DNA of 64,000 nucleotides, from assembly GCA_904420005.1 (NCBI GenBank), contig CAJFTT010000050.1:28030-92029 (forward strand), given 5' to 3'. Below, one piece after another: positions 10,054 to 17,324 of the stretch. A model generated the notes under the pieces. It did not search any database. It had not been told where the DNA came from and saw nothing but the letters and a program-made list of their open reading frames with translations. The position numbers were made by a program, and so were the translations under genes. This DNA comes from Candidatus Tabaqchalia intestinavium (lineage in GTDB: Bacteria; Bacillota; Clostridia; Oscillospirales; CAJFTT01). The first letter of the stretch is position 1; each line of letters starts with the position of its first letter.

Positions 10054-11679
10054 TCAGCTTTCCTTCGTGATCTCCCCGTTGACCAGGCCGATCCATTTAT
10101 CCAGCCATTCGCCGCGCTGATGCAGGAAAATCTTCATCGCGTTGACCGCCTCTTCATAGCTCGTGGGATACTGCGCGTTCATGTCCACCGCCGTCACGCC
10201 GTCAAACTGCTCCGGCCACCGGGACGCGTTGCGCTGCGCCGCGGCGTAAATCTCGGCATACGCTTCGTCGATACGCTGCTGCGTGCGCTCGTCGCTGAGC
10301 ACCGTGGCGCGCAGCTCGCGATACCGCTCGACCAGCCGGTCGCAGAACGCCTCGTCCTGCAGCAGCCGATCCAGCCAGGGATAATCGTCCGTCCCGCGCT
10401 TCTCCGTATCCAGGCAGACAAACCAGCGGTAGTCGTCCCATTCGTCGCCATAATTGGCTATGCCACAGCTGATGTCCCAGTCCCAGATGGGGCCAGAGGT
10501 GATTTTGCCGTCCTTGTCGAAATAGAAATAGCTCGACAGGCGCACGCCGTCGACGTTTTTCATGTATTCAGTCAGCAGGATCAGGTCGATATATTCCGTC
10601 TCATGCATATACGCCCGCCAGCCGGTCTCCGGATCCGTGAAGTTCTCGCTATACAGCACATCCTCAAACTGCTGGATCCGCGCAACCAGGTAATCCCGCT
10701 GCTCGTCACTGATGTTGTCCGGCTTGGGGTAAACCAGCTCGTAGTTATAATACGTCGTGGAGAGGACATTCTCCGCCGTGAGCTTTTCCTGCTTATCTTT
10801 GGCGAAGATGAATCCCATCTGTTCGGGATCGGTGGTGCTGTCTCCTTTGGTGATGTTGACGCGGTCGTCATCGGCCTTGATGCTCTCCATCAGCAGGAAC
10901 ACGCCCTTGTAATCCTCGTTTTGGATATTGCCCGCATCCTGGGTGATATACACCTCGCAGAACTGCACGCGCGGGGTATAGGCAAAGGACAGCTCCGCGC
11001 CGACGGTGTAAGCGAACCAATTGTGCAGCAGCGTGCGGTCGGCATAGGAGCCGTTGATGATCCAGTCGTTCTCCCTGGGCATCCCCAGCAGGGACAGGTT
11101 ATTGTTGGTGCCGTCCTCTTTGACGAATTCCAGCTTATATTGCTTTTTGGGGAAATCGGCAGACGACTGGCCGCGCACATGGATCTCGCAGGCGGTGGTC
11201 GCCGTGGCGTTGGAGCCCACGACCGTCACGCCGTCCACCCCCGGCTCGTAAAGGGTGAAGGTCGCGGTGATCTCGCCATCCGCCTTGCTCTCCGGGATGC
11301 TGTGGCCGTTGGTGTCGATGACCACGATCGGCAGATCGGACGCATAGCCCGCTGTGACGGTGATCACGTTGGAAAATTGCCCGTTATAGTTGGCCACGAT
11401 CTGCAGCTCGGTCTTTCTCCGGGAAGTGATGGCGCCCGGCCGCGGGCTGCCGTTGACATAGATTTTCACATCCTCCAGCGGGATTTCCTCGCCGTCGAGC
11501 GTGGTGCATTGCAGGCGTACTGTATCCTTGCCATTGGGCAGGATCTGGTAGCGGTCGGCCGCGAGAACAAACGCCCCTTCGCCGTATACGGCGCATGACG
11601 GCAGCAGCGCGAACAGCGTCGCCGCAAGCAGCAGCACCGCCGTCCATTTCAGCCAGCGTCTTTTGTGTCGATATTCCAT
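10054..11679 (-). CDS. CotH kinase family lipoprotein
   Basis: CotH-type proteins are atypical secreted or spore-coat protein kinases; the family was named for Bacillus spore coat protein H. This 541-residue protein begins with a signal peptide ending LLPSC (about residue 28), which suggests a lipoprotein, although the Pro in the lipobox is unusual. A Bacterial-Ig-like segment (about 30-115) precedes the CotH domain, marked by HVRGQSSADFPKKQYKLEF, LLGMPRENDWIINGSYADRTLLHNW and the metal-binding-type motif GPIWDWDISCG. The start at 11679 is supported by GGAGGG about 6 bases upstream. It stands alone, with no cotB/cotG-like neighbour, so a sporulation role is inference. Fibre- or cellulosome-associated CotH proteins of gut Clostridia are an alternative. 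Confidence 0.9.
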   Translation of the reverse strand: MEYRHKRRWLKWTAVLLLAATLFALLPSCAVYGEGAFVLAADRYQILPNGKDTVRLQCTTLDGEEIPLEDVKIYVNGSPRPGAITSRRKTELQIVANYNGQFSNVITVTAGYASDLPIVVIDTNGHSIPESKADGEITATFTLYEPGVDGVTVVGSNATATTACEIHVRGQSSADFPKKQYKLEFVKEDGTNNNLSLLGMPRENDWIINGSYADRTLLHNWFAYTVGAELSFAYTPRVQFCEVYITQDAGNIQNEDYKGVFLLMESIKADDDRVNITKGDSTTDPEQMGFIFAKDKQEKLTAENVLSTTYYNYELVYPKPDNISDEQRDYLVARIQQFEDVLYSENFTDPETGWRAYMHETEYIDLILLTEYMKNVDGVRLSSYFYFDKDGKITSGPIWDWDISCGIANYGDEWDDYRWFVCLDTEKRGTDDYPWLDRLLQDEAFCDRLVERYRELRATVLSDERTQQRIDEAYAEIYAAAQRNASRWPEQFDGVTAVDMNAQYPTSYEEAVNAMKIFLHQRGEWLDKWIGLVNGEITKES

Positions 11680-11953
11680 AGTGTCCCTCCCTGATCGATG
11701 TTTCCCCTGTTTGGTCCCGCCCGTTGCCGGCGGGCCGCTCGATCCATCTATGCGCCGTCCAGCGGCTGTGCCCGCCGGACATCCGCCCCGCAGCCGGATC
11801 CCATCGCCACGAATGGCGCCCCATCGGTCCAGCCTTGGGAAAAGCAATCCCCCAATTGCGTTGCCTATTCATTTCGCCTGCATCCCGGCCCGCGCACGGG
11901 ACGCCGCCGGTAAGCCAGCCGATCCATGGTTTGGCCTGGGAAAGTAGGGTTTT

Positions 11954-11959
11954 ATTATA
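11954..11959 (-). promoter_or_regulatory. Probable -10 box upstream of the CotH-like gene
   Basis: TATAAT on the minus strand lies in an isolated AT-rich patch about 275 bp before the start codon. No convincing -35 box is present. If used, it leaves a long GC-rich leader. Confidence 0.4.
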
Positions 11960-12229
11960 CAGGATTTGGCACAAAACGTACAGCGCAAATTCTGAATTTT
12001 TTATTTCTTCTGACAACACCCGCGGTGGACAAAGGGCAACGCGTCCCGCGGGAGAACGGACGCGGACGCGCATTCGGCGGGCGTTTCGTTTTGCGAAAAA
12101 AGCCGGAATGGCGCCCTCTGGCGCGCCCGCCGTCCCGCTGCGGCCTCGTCCATGCCCCTTCCCTTCCACCCGCCGGGGCCAGAGTTTTTCGGACGGAAAG
12201 CGGGCGCAGCCCCGCTGACAAGGCGGCAC

Positions 12230-12441
12230 GGGCGCCCGTCCGCGGGAGAAGAAAACTTCATGACGGTAAAGCCACCGCTGCCAGATTCTCGGGCGCTCGC
12301 CCGCGGGCAAGGAAAACACTCCTCCGCCGTCACGGCATCCGCGGCGCTGTGCGGCGCTCTCCTGCGGGCGAGGAAAACACCCTCCGTGATTCCGGCTTAC
12401 GCCCGGATTCCATGGCGCTCTCCTGCGGGCAAGGAAAATAC
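12230..12441. repeat. CRISPR-like degenerate array: four 29-bp repeats, exactly 61 bp apart
   Basis: Copies occupy 12230-12258, 12291-12319, 12352-12380 and 12413-12441, each start 61 bp after the last, leaving three unrelated 32-bp spacers. The two right-hand copies differ at only three bases and share GCGCTCTCCTGCGGGC followed by AGGAAAA. The left-hand copies are more diverged. The core is partly palindromic (TCCTGC...AAGGA). Size and spacing equal a type I-E array (29+32), and the repeat has a weak resemblance to reversed I-E repeats, but no cas gene lies in the window. A non-CRISPR tandem repeat is equally possible. Confidence 0.55.
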
Positions 12442-12536
12442 AGCCGGCCGTCTGTTTAGCATCGCAAAAACCGCGTTTTCCTTGGTCCGCCGCGGGTTCC
12501 CTGCCCGGTACACACGAGCTCCCCCGCCTCGTCTCT

Positions 12537-12618
12537 CAGGTGGGTCCTGTCGGATTCGCTTCATTTTTCCCGGGGAATCCGCCGGTGTTTGCGCCAGCTA
12601 TAGCCGGAGGATAACGCA
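12537..12618 (+). repeat. Dispersed ~82-bp intergenic element, copy 2
   Basis: Gapless partner of 7480-7561, offset by 5057 bp. The best-conserved blocks are TGTCGGATT near the start and GGATAACGCA at the right end. In both places it lies downstream of a 61-bp-period repeat region and upstream of a plus-strand gene. Confidence 0.55.
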
Positions 12619-12833
12619 AGGGAATGGGCTGCCACCCGGCGCCGGTACCCCCGGCCGCCTTCTGCCGCCAGGGGGCAGTCCACATCCCCGGTACAGCCGG
12701 CAGGACTTAACCTCGGGCCCGCCTTGTTTCACGGCGTCCGGAAATTCCCAGCCTCTTCGGGCTGCACGAGCGCAGGACAACGTCTGCAATGCAGCGGGAT
12801 CCTCCGCCGGGCGCAAAAAAAATCGAAATCCCC

Positions 12834-12862
12834 TTGACATCGCCGCTGACTCGCGATATAAT
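12834..12862 (+). promoter_or_regulatory. Perfect-consensus sigma-A promoter of the Rrf2-rubrerythrin operon
   Basis: TTGACA and TATAAT are both perfect and separated by 17 bp. The sequence just after the -10 box (ATACGAAATAAGTCGACAAT) contains the palindrome GTCGAC and is a plausible site for autoregulation by the Rrf2 protein encoded next, since such sites commonly overlap the start of transcription. GGAGG at 12885-12889 is the ribosome site. Confidence 0.85.
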
Positions 12863-12899
12863 ATATACGAAATAAGTCGACAATGGAGGCGCGGGCAGC

Positions 12900-13331
12900 A
12901 TGAAAATTACGCAAGAGGCGGATTATGCCGTGCGAATCGTTTCCTGCCTCGCACAGAATGAAACGCGGCAGAGCGCGGCCGCCATCGCGGCGGAGATGCA
13001 CGTCACCCTGCGGTTCACCCTCAAGATCCTGCACAAGCTGGTCGCGGCCGGCATCGCGCAGTCTTTCAAGGGCGCCGGGGGCGGCTATCGGCTGACGCGT
13101 CCGCCAGGGGAAATCACACTGCGGCAGGTCGTCGAAGCCATCGACGGACCGCTGCTGCTCAACCGCTGCCTGGCGCAGAGCGCCGATTGCAGCCGTCTGG
13201 GCGAGCAGAAAGCCTGCTGTCCGTTTCATCGGGCGTTCGCTGACGTCTCCTCTCTGGTCGCCAAGACCATGGACGGCTACACGTTTGACGTGCCGCTGCC
13301 GCCAAAATCGTCGGTCAAAAAATCCATATAA
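12900..13331 (+). CDS. Rrf2 family transcriptional regulator with putative Fe-S cysteines
   Basis: Rrf2 proteins (IscR, NsrR, RsrR, CymR) are dimeric winged-helix repressors that often sense iron-sulfur, nitric oxide, redox or cysteine status. This one has 143 residues. The winged helix covers about residues 1-80, opening with the family signature [18 protein letters not shown], and includes [14 protein letters not shown]. Cysteines in [18 protein letters not shown] (about 93-110) match the three-Cys cluster region of Fe-S Rrf2 members, with a fourth adjacent Cys. It is 26 bp upstream of rubrerythrin and shares its promoter, so control of peroxide or oxygen defence is the simplest inference. 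Which ligand it senses is not resolvable. Confidence 0.92.
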   Translation: MKITQEADYAVRIVSCLAQNETRQSAAAIAAEMHVTLRFTLKILHKLVAAGIAQSFKGAGGGYRLTRPPGEITLRQVVEAIDGPLLLNRCLAQSADCSRLGEQKACCPFHRAFADVSSLVAKTMDGYTFDVPLPPKSSVKKSI

Positions 13332-13357
13332 AAATCAAAATGCAGGAGGAATGTACC

Positions 13358-13903
13358 ATGAAAAAGTTCATCTGTTCTGTGTGCGGTTATGTCTACGAAG
13401 GCACCGAGCCCCCTGAGAAATGTCCGCAGTGCGGCGTGCCGGGCTCCAAATTCAAGGAGCAGGCTTCTGAGCGCGCCTGGGCGGACGAGCACGTTATCGG
13501 CGTGGCGCAGGGCGTAGATCCGGAGATCATCGAAGGGCTGCGCGCGAACTTCACCGGCGAATGCACCGAAGTCGGCATGTATCTCGCGATGAGCCGGCAG
13601 GCCGATCGCGAGGGCTATCCGGAGGTCGCCGAGGCTTACAAGCGCATTGCTTTCGAGGAAGCCGAGCACGCGGCGAAGTTTGCGGAGCTGCTGGGCGAGG
13701 TTGTTTTCCCCGACACGAAGAAGAACCTCGAGCTGCGCGTCGAGGCCGAATACGGCGCGACCGCCGGCAAGAAGGATCTGGCTGTCAAGGCCAAGCAGCA
13801 GAATCTCGACGCCATTCATGACACCGTCCACGAAATGTGCAAGGACGAAGCACGCCATGGCAAGGCGTTCGAGGGCCTGCTCAAGAGATATTTCAACAAG
13901 TAA
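13358..13903 (+). CDS. Rubrerythrin with N-terminal rubredoxin domain (reverse-type rubrerythrin)
   Basis: This is a non-haem di-iron peroxidase that reduces hydrogen peroxide and protects anaerobes from air. The rubredoxin domain comes first (residues 1-40), with Cys pairs in [10 protein letters not shown] and CPQCGVP. The ferritin-like four-helix domain follows, with ligands in [18 protein letters not shown] and the C-terminal [10 protein letters not shown]. Classical rubrerythrin has the opposite domain order; this order is that of the reverse rubrerythrins of Clostridia. The start at 13358 is preferred because AGGAGG lies 8 bases upstream, inside the longer open frame. It is the second gene of the Rrf2 operon and is followed by a terminator. 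Confidence 0.95.
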   Translation: MKKFICSVCGYVYEGTEPPEKCPQCGVPGSKFKEQASERAWADEHVIGVAQGVDPEIIEGLRANFTGECTEVGMYLAMSRQADREGYPEVAEAYKRIAFEEAEHAAKFAELLGEVVFPDTKKNLELRVEAEYGATAGKKDLAVKAKQQNLDAIHDTVHEMCKDEARHGKAFEGLLKRYFNK

Positions 13904-13929
13904 AATCCGTATCCATCAAGGATTTCCGG

Positions 13930-13965
13930 AGCACTCGCCGTTTCGGCGGGTGCTTCTTTTTTGTC
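13930..13965 (+). terminator. Rho-independent terminator of the Rrf2-rubrerythrin operon
   Basis: The stem AGCACTCGCCG with GGCGGGTGCT encloses a TTTC loop, and TCTTTTTTG follows 26 bp after the rubrerythrin stop codon. Confidence 0.92.
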
Positions 13966-14002
13966 TCTTTTGATGCTGTGGGGGATAAAATAAAGGGCAA
14001 AC

Positions 14003-14153
14003 ATGGAGGACAAGCGGTGGCCAATCCGTTGCCCCCATGCTGCGCGACTTCAGCCTGACGCTGCCGGCGCGCGGTCGGATGCTGCTCTATGCTCCCTCCG
14101 GCTGCGGCAAGACGACGCTCACGCGCCTGCTACATACGCCCCTCGTTGGATAA
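14003..14153 (+). pseudogene. Fragment of an ABC transporter ATPase gene
   Basis: The frame at 14037 reads MLRDFSLTLPARGR and then a Walker A motif (APSGCGKTTLTRLL) before stopping at 14153. This is the start of an ABC ATP-binding domain (beta strands before the P-loop) with nothing after it. An ATG with a MEDKRW start at 14003 is one base out of frame, consistent with a frameshifted N-terminus. The Q-loop, signature and Walker B motifs are absent, so it cannot be functional. It is probably a relic of a deleted transporter operon; an orphan plus-strand terminator at 14788 may mark the old operon end. Confidence 0.75.
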
Positions 14154-14356
14154 AACGGGAACACCGTTTGCGGAATTGCGGAGCAGGCGGTCAGCTGCGT
14201 TTTCTCGCCTGCCTGCACGCAGCGGCCGCATGTTGTCGGCCGGTCCCCCATTTTTGAAAAATACCCCATGATATGGAAAATCACCGATTATTTTTACATA
14301 AAAATGCCGCAGAGCCGGCATGCAGCGGTGGGAGGGCGCTGCCATGGAGACAAGCC

Positions 14357-14394
14357 TGCCGCACTAGGCGGGTTGACGCCCGTCTAATGCGGCA
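14357..14394. repeat. Inverted repeat with 16-bp arms
   Basis: TGCCGCACTAGGCGGG pairs with CCCGTCTAATGCGGCA around a short loop, with two mismatches that would be G-U pairs if transcribed from one strand. There is no T-run and no adjacent gene, so its role is unknown. Confidence 0.55.
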
Positions 14395-14582
14395 GGGCCG
14401 GACGCGGCCATTTCTGGCCGCCGGTCGCTGCGGCGAGCGAAAGCCAAGGCTAACGCCGAAATGGCGGCTCCATAAACCTCATAAACCTCAAAAGCTCCAG
14501 TATCGGCGAACCGCTCAACGCGCCGGGCACCGCACTGCATCCCGCATCCCAGCCCGCGCAAATAGCCTCCCTTTGGTACCGC

Positions 14583-14661
14583 CCCCGTAGATACCGCGCT
14601 CTTCATAGATTTGCAAAAGCCTCCAGCAACCTTCAACCGGTTCCCCGTGCATACTGCGCTC
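14583..14661. repeat. Repeat pair with 60-bp period
   Basis: Bases 14583-14601 and 14643-14661 match at 16 of 19 positions (pattern CCCCGT..ATAC.GCGCTC), exactly 60 bp apart. It is the weakest member of the 60-61-bp-period class in this window and could be chance. Confidence 0.35.
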
Positions 14662-14787
14662 TGCCCCGTCGGCCATACGCCTTTTCGCGAAAAACACAGC
14701 CTTCTTCCCCTGCCGCAGCGTCCGCTTTTTCTCCTCTCCCGGCGGAATTGGCAAAGAGAAAGAGCAGACAGACAATCATTCTTTCCC

Positions 14788-14816
14788 AACCACGCGACTA
14801 TCGCGTGGTTTTCTTG
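14788..14816 (+). terminator. Orphan plus-strand terminator
   Basis: A perfect 10-bp stem (AACCACGCGA with TCGCGTGGTT) is followed by TTTTC. No intact plus-strand gene lies upstream; the nearest is the ABC ATPase fragment at 14003-14153, so this may be the terminator of a lost operon. Confidence 0.7.
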
Positions 14817-14819
14817 ATA

Positions 14820-14852
14820 CAAAAAGCGCGCCCGGGAATAATCCCGGGCGCG
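14820..14852 (-). terminator. Terminator of the 12-kb solute-binding/permease operon
   Basis: On the minus strand, GCGCCCGGGA and TCCCGGGCGC form a stem closed by TTAT, and GCTTTTTG follows 34 bp after the last permease stop codon. Confidence 0.93.
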
Positions 14853-14885
14853 TGAGCAAAAAGCGAACAGGGAGAGCAGCCGCCG

Positions 14886-15863
14886 TCAGCCGACGATACC
14901 GCTGCGCTCGATCCCCTGCGTAAACTGCCGCTGCAAGATGAAATAAACAATCATCACCGGCAGCACAACGAGGAAAGTCGCGGCCATAACCACCGCTTCG
15001 TTATAGATAAGCTGGTTTTGAATCTCCGTCTCCGTTTGCGCCTCGGAATTCAGAATGCTGAACAGCTCCGGCAGGCGCGCGATGACGACCATCTTGGTGC
15101 GCTCACGGATATACAGAACCGACTCATACGTATCCGTCCAGTGCCACACGATGGACAGCACGATGGACACCAGAAACGGCGCTTTGGACATCGGCACGAT
15201 GACGCGCAGGAAGGTGGAAACCGGTCCGCAGCCGTCCACGCGCGCCGCTTCCTCCAGCTCTGAGGGGATGCCGGTATAGAACTGGCGGAAGATGAAGATG
15301 AACACGCCGCCCTTGAGCCCCATGCCGAAGAACGTCGGCAGCACAATGGGCAAATACGAAGTGAGCAGCCGCAGGTTGGCATACAGAATATAGTTCGGGA
15401 TGGAAATAACCTGCGGGGGCACGATGATGGCCAGAACCAGCAGAACCAGCAGAATGCTTCTGCCCTTAAAGCGGTACCGCGCCAGTCCATAGCCGGCCAG
15501 GGAGGCGGAGAACACATGCCCCACCGTGGACAGCAGCGTGACGATCGCGGAGTTCTTCAGGCCCTGCCAATATTGCAGGCCGCGAATGGCCACCGTGTAG
15601 TTATCCTTCCAGATGGCCGTCGGGATCCAGCTGACCGTCGGGTCAGCCAGATCGCTCGGCGACTTGAACGAGGTGATGATCATATACAGGAACGGATAAA
15701 CAAACACGAACGCAATACAGATAATCAGCAAATATTTCACGATGCCCAGCAAAAACCGAGCGATGATCTTCCGCAAAAACGCCGGGAGGTTCTTGGTGTC
15801 TTTCAGCTTCCTGCCGAAATTGGTGAAGCTGTACGAAACATTGTCCGCAAATTTCTTAAACAT
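14886..15863 (-). CDS. Carbohydrate ABC transporter permease, MalG type (second pair)
   Basis: This inner-membrane permease subunit has 325 residues. An N-terminal amphipathic stretch of about 35 residues is followed by six membrane segments. The cytoplasmic EAA loop reads EEAARVDGCGPVSTFLRVIVP, the contact for the ATPase, and is typical of MalG-like CUT1 permeases. It is the last gene of the operon, 23 bp after its presumed partner (15887-17305), and a terminator follows. The ribosome site GGAGAG lies about 8 bases upstream. Unlike most MalG proteins it has a long loop near the C-terminus (ELFSILNSEAQTETEIQN). The substrate is presumably an oligosaccharide, by family only. Confidence 0.93.
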   Translation of the reverse strand: MFKKFADNVSYSFTNFGRKLKDTKNLPAFLRKIIARFLLGIVKYLLIICIAFVFVYPFLYMIITSFKSPSDLADPTVSWIPTAIWKDNYTVAIRGLQYWQGLKNSAIVTLLSTVGHVFSASLAGYGLARYRFKGRSILLVLLVLAIIVPPQVISIPNYILYANLRLLTSYLPIVLPTFFGMGLKGGVFIFIFRQFYTGIPSELEEAARVDGCGPVSTFLRVIVPMSKAPFLVSIVLSIVWHWTDTYESVLYIRERTKMVVIARLPELFSILNSEAQTETEIQNQLIYNEAVVMAATFLVVLPVMIVYFILQRQFTQGIERSGIVG

Positions 15864-15886
15864 TTCTTCACTCTCCTTCCCGGCTC

Positions 15887-17305
15887 TCAGTTCTCGACGC
15901 CATTGTTGGTCTTACGTGTTGCAAAGAGCACGATACCAACCATCGCCAGCACAACCGCCATATAAATCCAGCTCATGGCCGCTGCGCCGCCATAGTCCGC
16001 GACACCGTTTTCGCCCGTACCTGTAACGCCGTTGGTCGTGTTGACGATCAAATTGATCAGCGGGTTGGTCAAGTCGGTCGCGGAATCCACGATCGTATAG
16101 ATAATGGTCAGCACCGTCACTGGCGCCAAGGAAGGAATCGTGATTTTCCAGAACATCTCCCATTCTGTCGCGCCGTCCACACGGGCCGATTCGTAAACCG
16201 AGGTGGAGATGGACTGCAGGCCCGACAGGAAGATGAGGATCTGCACGCCCGACCGCCACAGGATCTGGGTGATCTGGGAGAAAACAAGCTCAATCACCGT
16301 GGCAAATTGCGGTGGTATAAATGCCAGCAAATTCTCTGGTACGGTGATACCTCTGCTCATTTCGCTGCTCATCATCTCGTAACCGGCCTGCGCCGCCGCC
16401 TGGTCCACTTCCATACCCAGCAGCTGCTGGAGAATATACCCTGTGCCAAGCAGCACCGGCAGGAAGAACATCGTGCGGAAAAGGCCGCGGAACACAATCT
16501 TACCGTTGAGCAGCACCGCCAGAATCATGGAGATGATCACAACCGAAGGAACAAAGATGATCATCTGACCCAAGGCATTCATAAACGCGCTGGTGAATTC
16601 AGAATTGTTAAACAGCCCTGTATAATTGCGCAGCCCAACGAACTCCATCTCAAAGCCCATGATACGGGTAATCCGGCTGAAGCTCAGCTGCAGAGAGGTA
16701 ATGATCGGATAGGCAAAGAACACAAGCAGACCGATCAGCCAGGGCAGCATGAAGGCAACCGCTTCCAGCGTTTTTCTTGTCTGGCTCTTGATCTCGGCAC
16801 GGCTGCGCTGCAGCGTAACCTTGCGTTTCTTCTTCCCCTTCTTTTTCTTACCGGAAGACTTTTTGCCGCTGGATGCGGTTCCGGCCTTTTTCGTGCCCGT
16901 CCCGGAGGACTTCTTCGTGCCGGTTGTGGACGAAGATTTCTTCGTACCGGTGGAGGAAGAAGTCTTTTTCGTGCCGGTGGAGGACTTTTTCGTCCCAGTG
17001 GAGGAAGTCTTCTTTGTGCCTGTAGAGGCGCTCTTTTTCTTCTCTCCGCCGGGGGCCTCCTTCTGCGCAGCATCGGCATTCGCCTCCGCCGCAGCCGGCG
17101 CCGTTTCCGGCTCGCCGGCTGTTGCAGATGCCGGAGACGCCTGGGTCTGCGGCTGCTCGACGGCTTCCGCTGCGGGAGCCGCTTCCTCGGAAGGGGTGGA
17201 TTCCGCCGCTTCGGGCGGAACAGGCTGTGTCATCGCGGGGATCTGTTCTTCTTGCTGCGCGGGCGCAGCGTTCTGCTCAGAATGTTCCAGTCTTTCCTCT
17301 GACAA
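15887..17305 (-). CDS. Sugar ABC transporter permease, MalF/UgpA type, with long low-complexity N-terminal extension
   Basis: This is the partner permease of the following gene. It has 472 residues, of which only about 300 form the permease (six or seven hydrophobic segments, EAA loop ESARVDGATEWEMFWKITIP). Residues 1-~85 are Ala/Glu/Pro-rich and acidic. Residues ~88-165 consist of at least eight repeats of the type [ST]GTKK[ST]S followed by a Lys-rich block (GKKKKGKKKRK). The first membrane segment begins only near residue 178. The start is TTG at 17305 with AAAGGAG 9 bases upstream. The extension would be cytoplasmic; its job is unknown. The codon pattern of the extension is repetitive, so its length may vary between strains. 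Confidence 0.92.
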   Translation of the reverse strand: MSEERLEHSEQNAAPAQQEEQIPAMTQPVPPEAAESTPSEEAAPAAEAVEQPQTQASPASATAGEPETAPAAAEANADAAQKEAPGGEKKKSASTGTKKTSSTGTKKSSTGTKKTSSSTGTKKSSSTTGTKKSSGTGTKKAGTASSGKKSSGKKKKGKKKRKVTLQRSRAEIKSQTRKTLEAVAFMLPWLIGLLVFFAYPIITSLQLSFSRITRIMGFEMEFVGLRNYTGLFNNSEFTSAFMNALGQMIIFVPSVVIISMILAVLLNGKIVFRGLFRTMFFLPVLLGTGYILQQLLGMEVDQAAAQAGYEMMSSEMSRGITVPENLLAFIPPQFATVIELVFSQITQILWRSGVQILIFLSGLQSISTSVYESARVDGATEWEMFWKITIPSLAPVTVLTIIYTIVDSATDLTNPLINLIVNTTNGVTGTGENGVADYGGAAAMSWIYMAVVLAMVGIVLFATRKTNNGVEN

Positions 17306-17324
17306 TCCAATCCACTCCTTTCCT

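Larger units (their letters stand above)
11680..12899. other. 1.2-kb intergenic region between cotH-like gene and Rrf2 gene
   Basis: The part 11680-11953 is a long leader for the CotH-like gene with no recognised structure. A -10 box is at 11954-11959. The part 12000-12230 is GC-rich and featureless. A 61-bp-period repeat set lies at 12230-12441, and the dispersed element at 12537-12618. The part 12620-12830 is again GC-rich without a supportable gene. The Rrf2 promoter is at 12834-12862. Confidence 0.6.
14154..14885. other. 732-bp gene-poor region after the ABC ATPase relic
   Basis: No supportable gene. It contains an inverted repeat at 14357-14394, a pair of similar 19-mers 60 bp apart at 14583 and 14643, an orphan plus-strand terminator at 14788-14816, and the minus-strand terminator of the long sugar operon at 14820-14852. 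The rest looks like decayed DNA. Confidence 0.6.

Noticed and set aside
12152..12961. 269-codon plus-strand frame through the 61-bp repeats into the Rrf2 gene
   Set aside because: It is out of frame with Rrf2, crosses its promoter, and has no recognisable domain.
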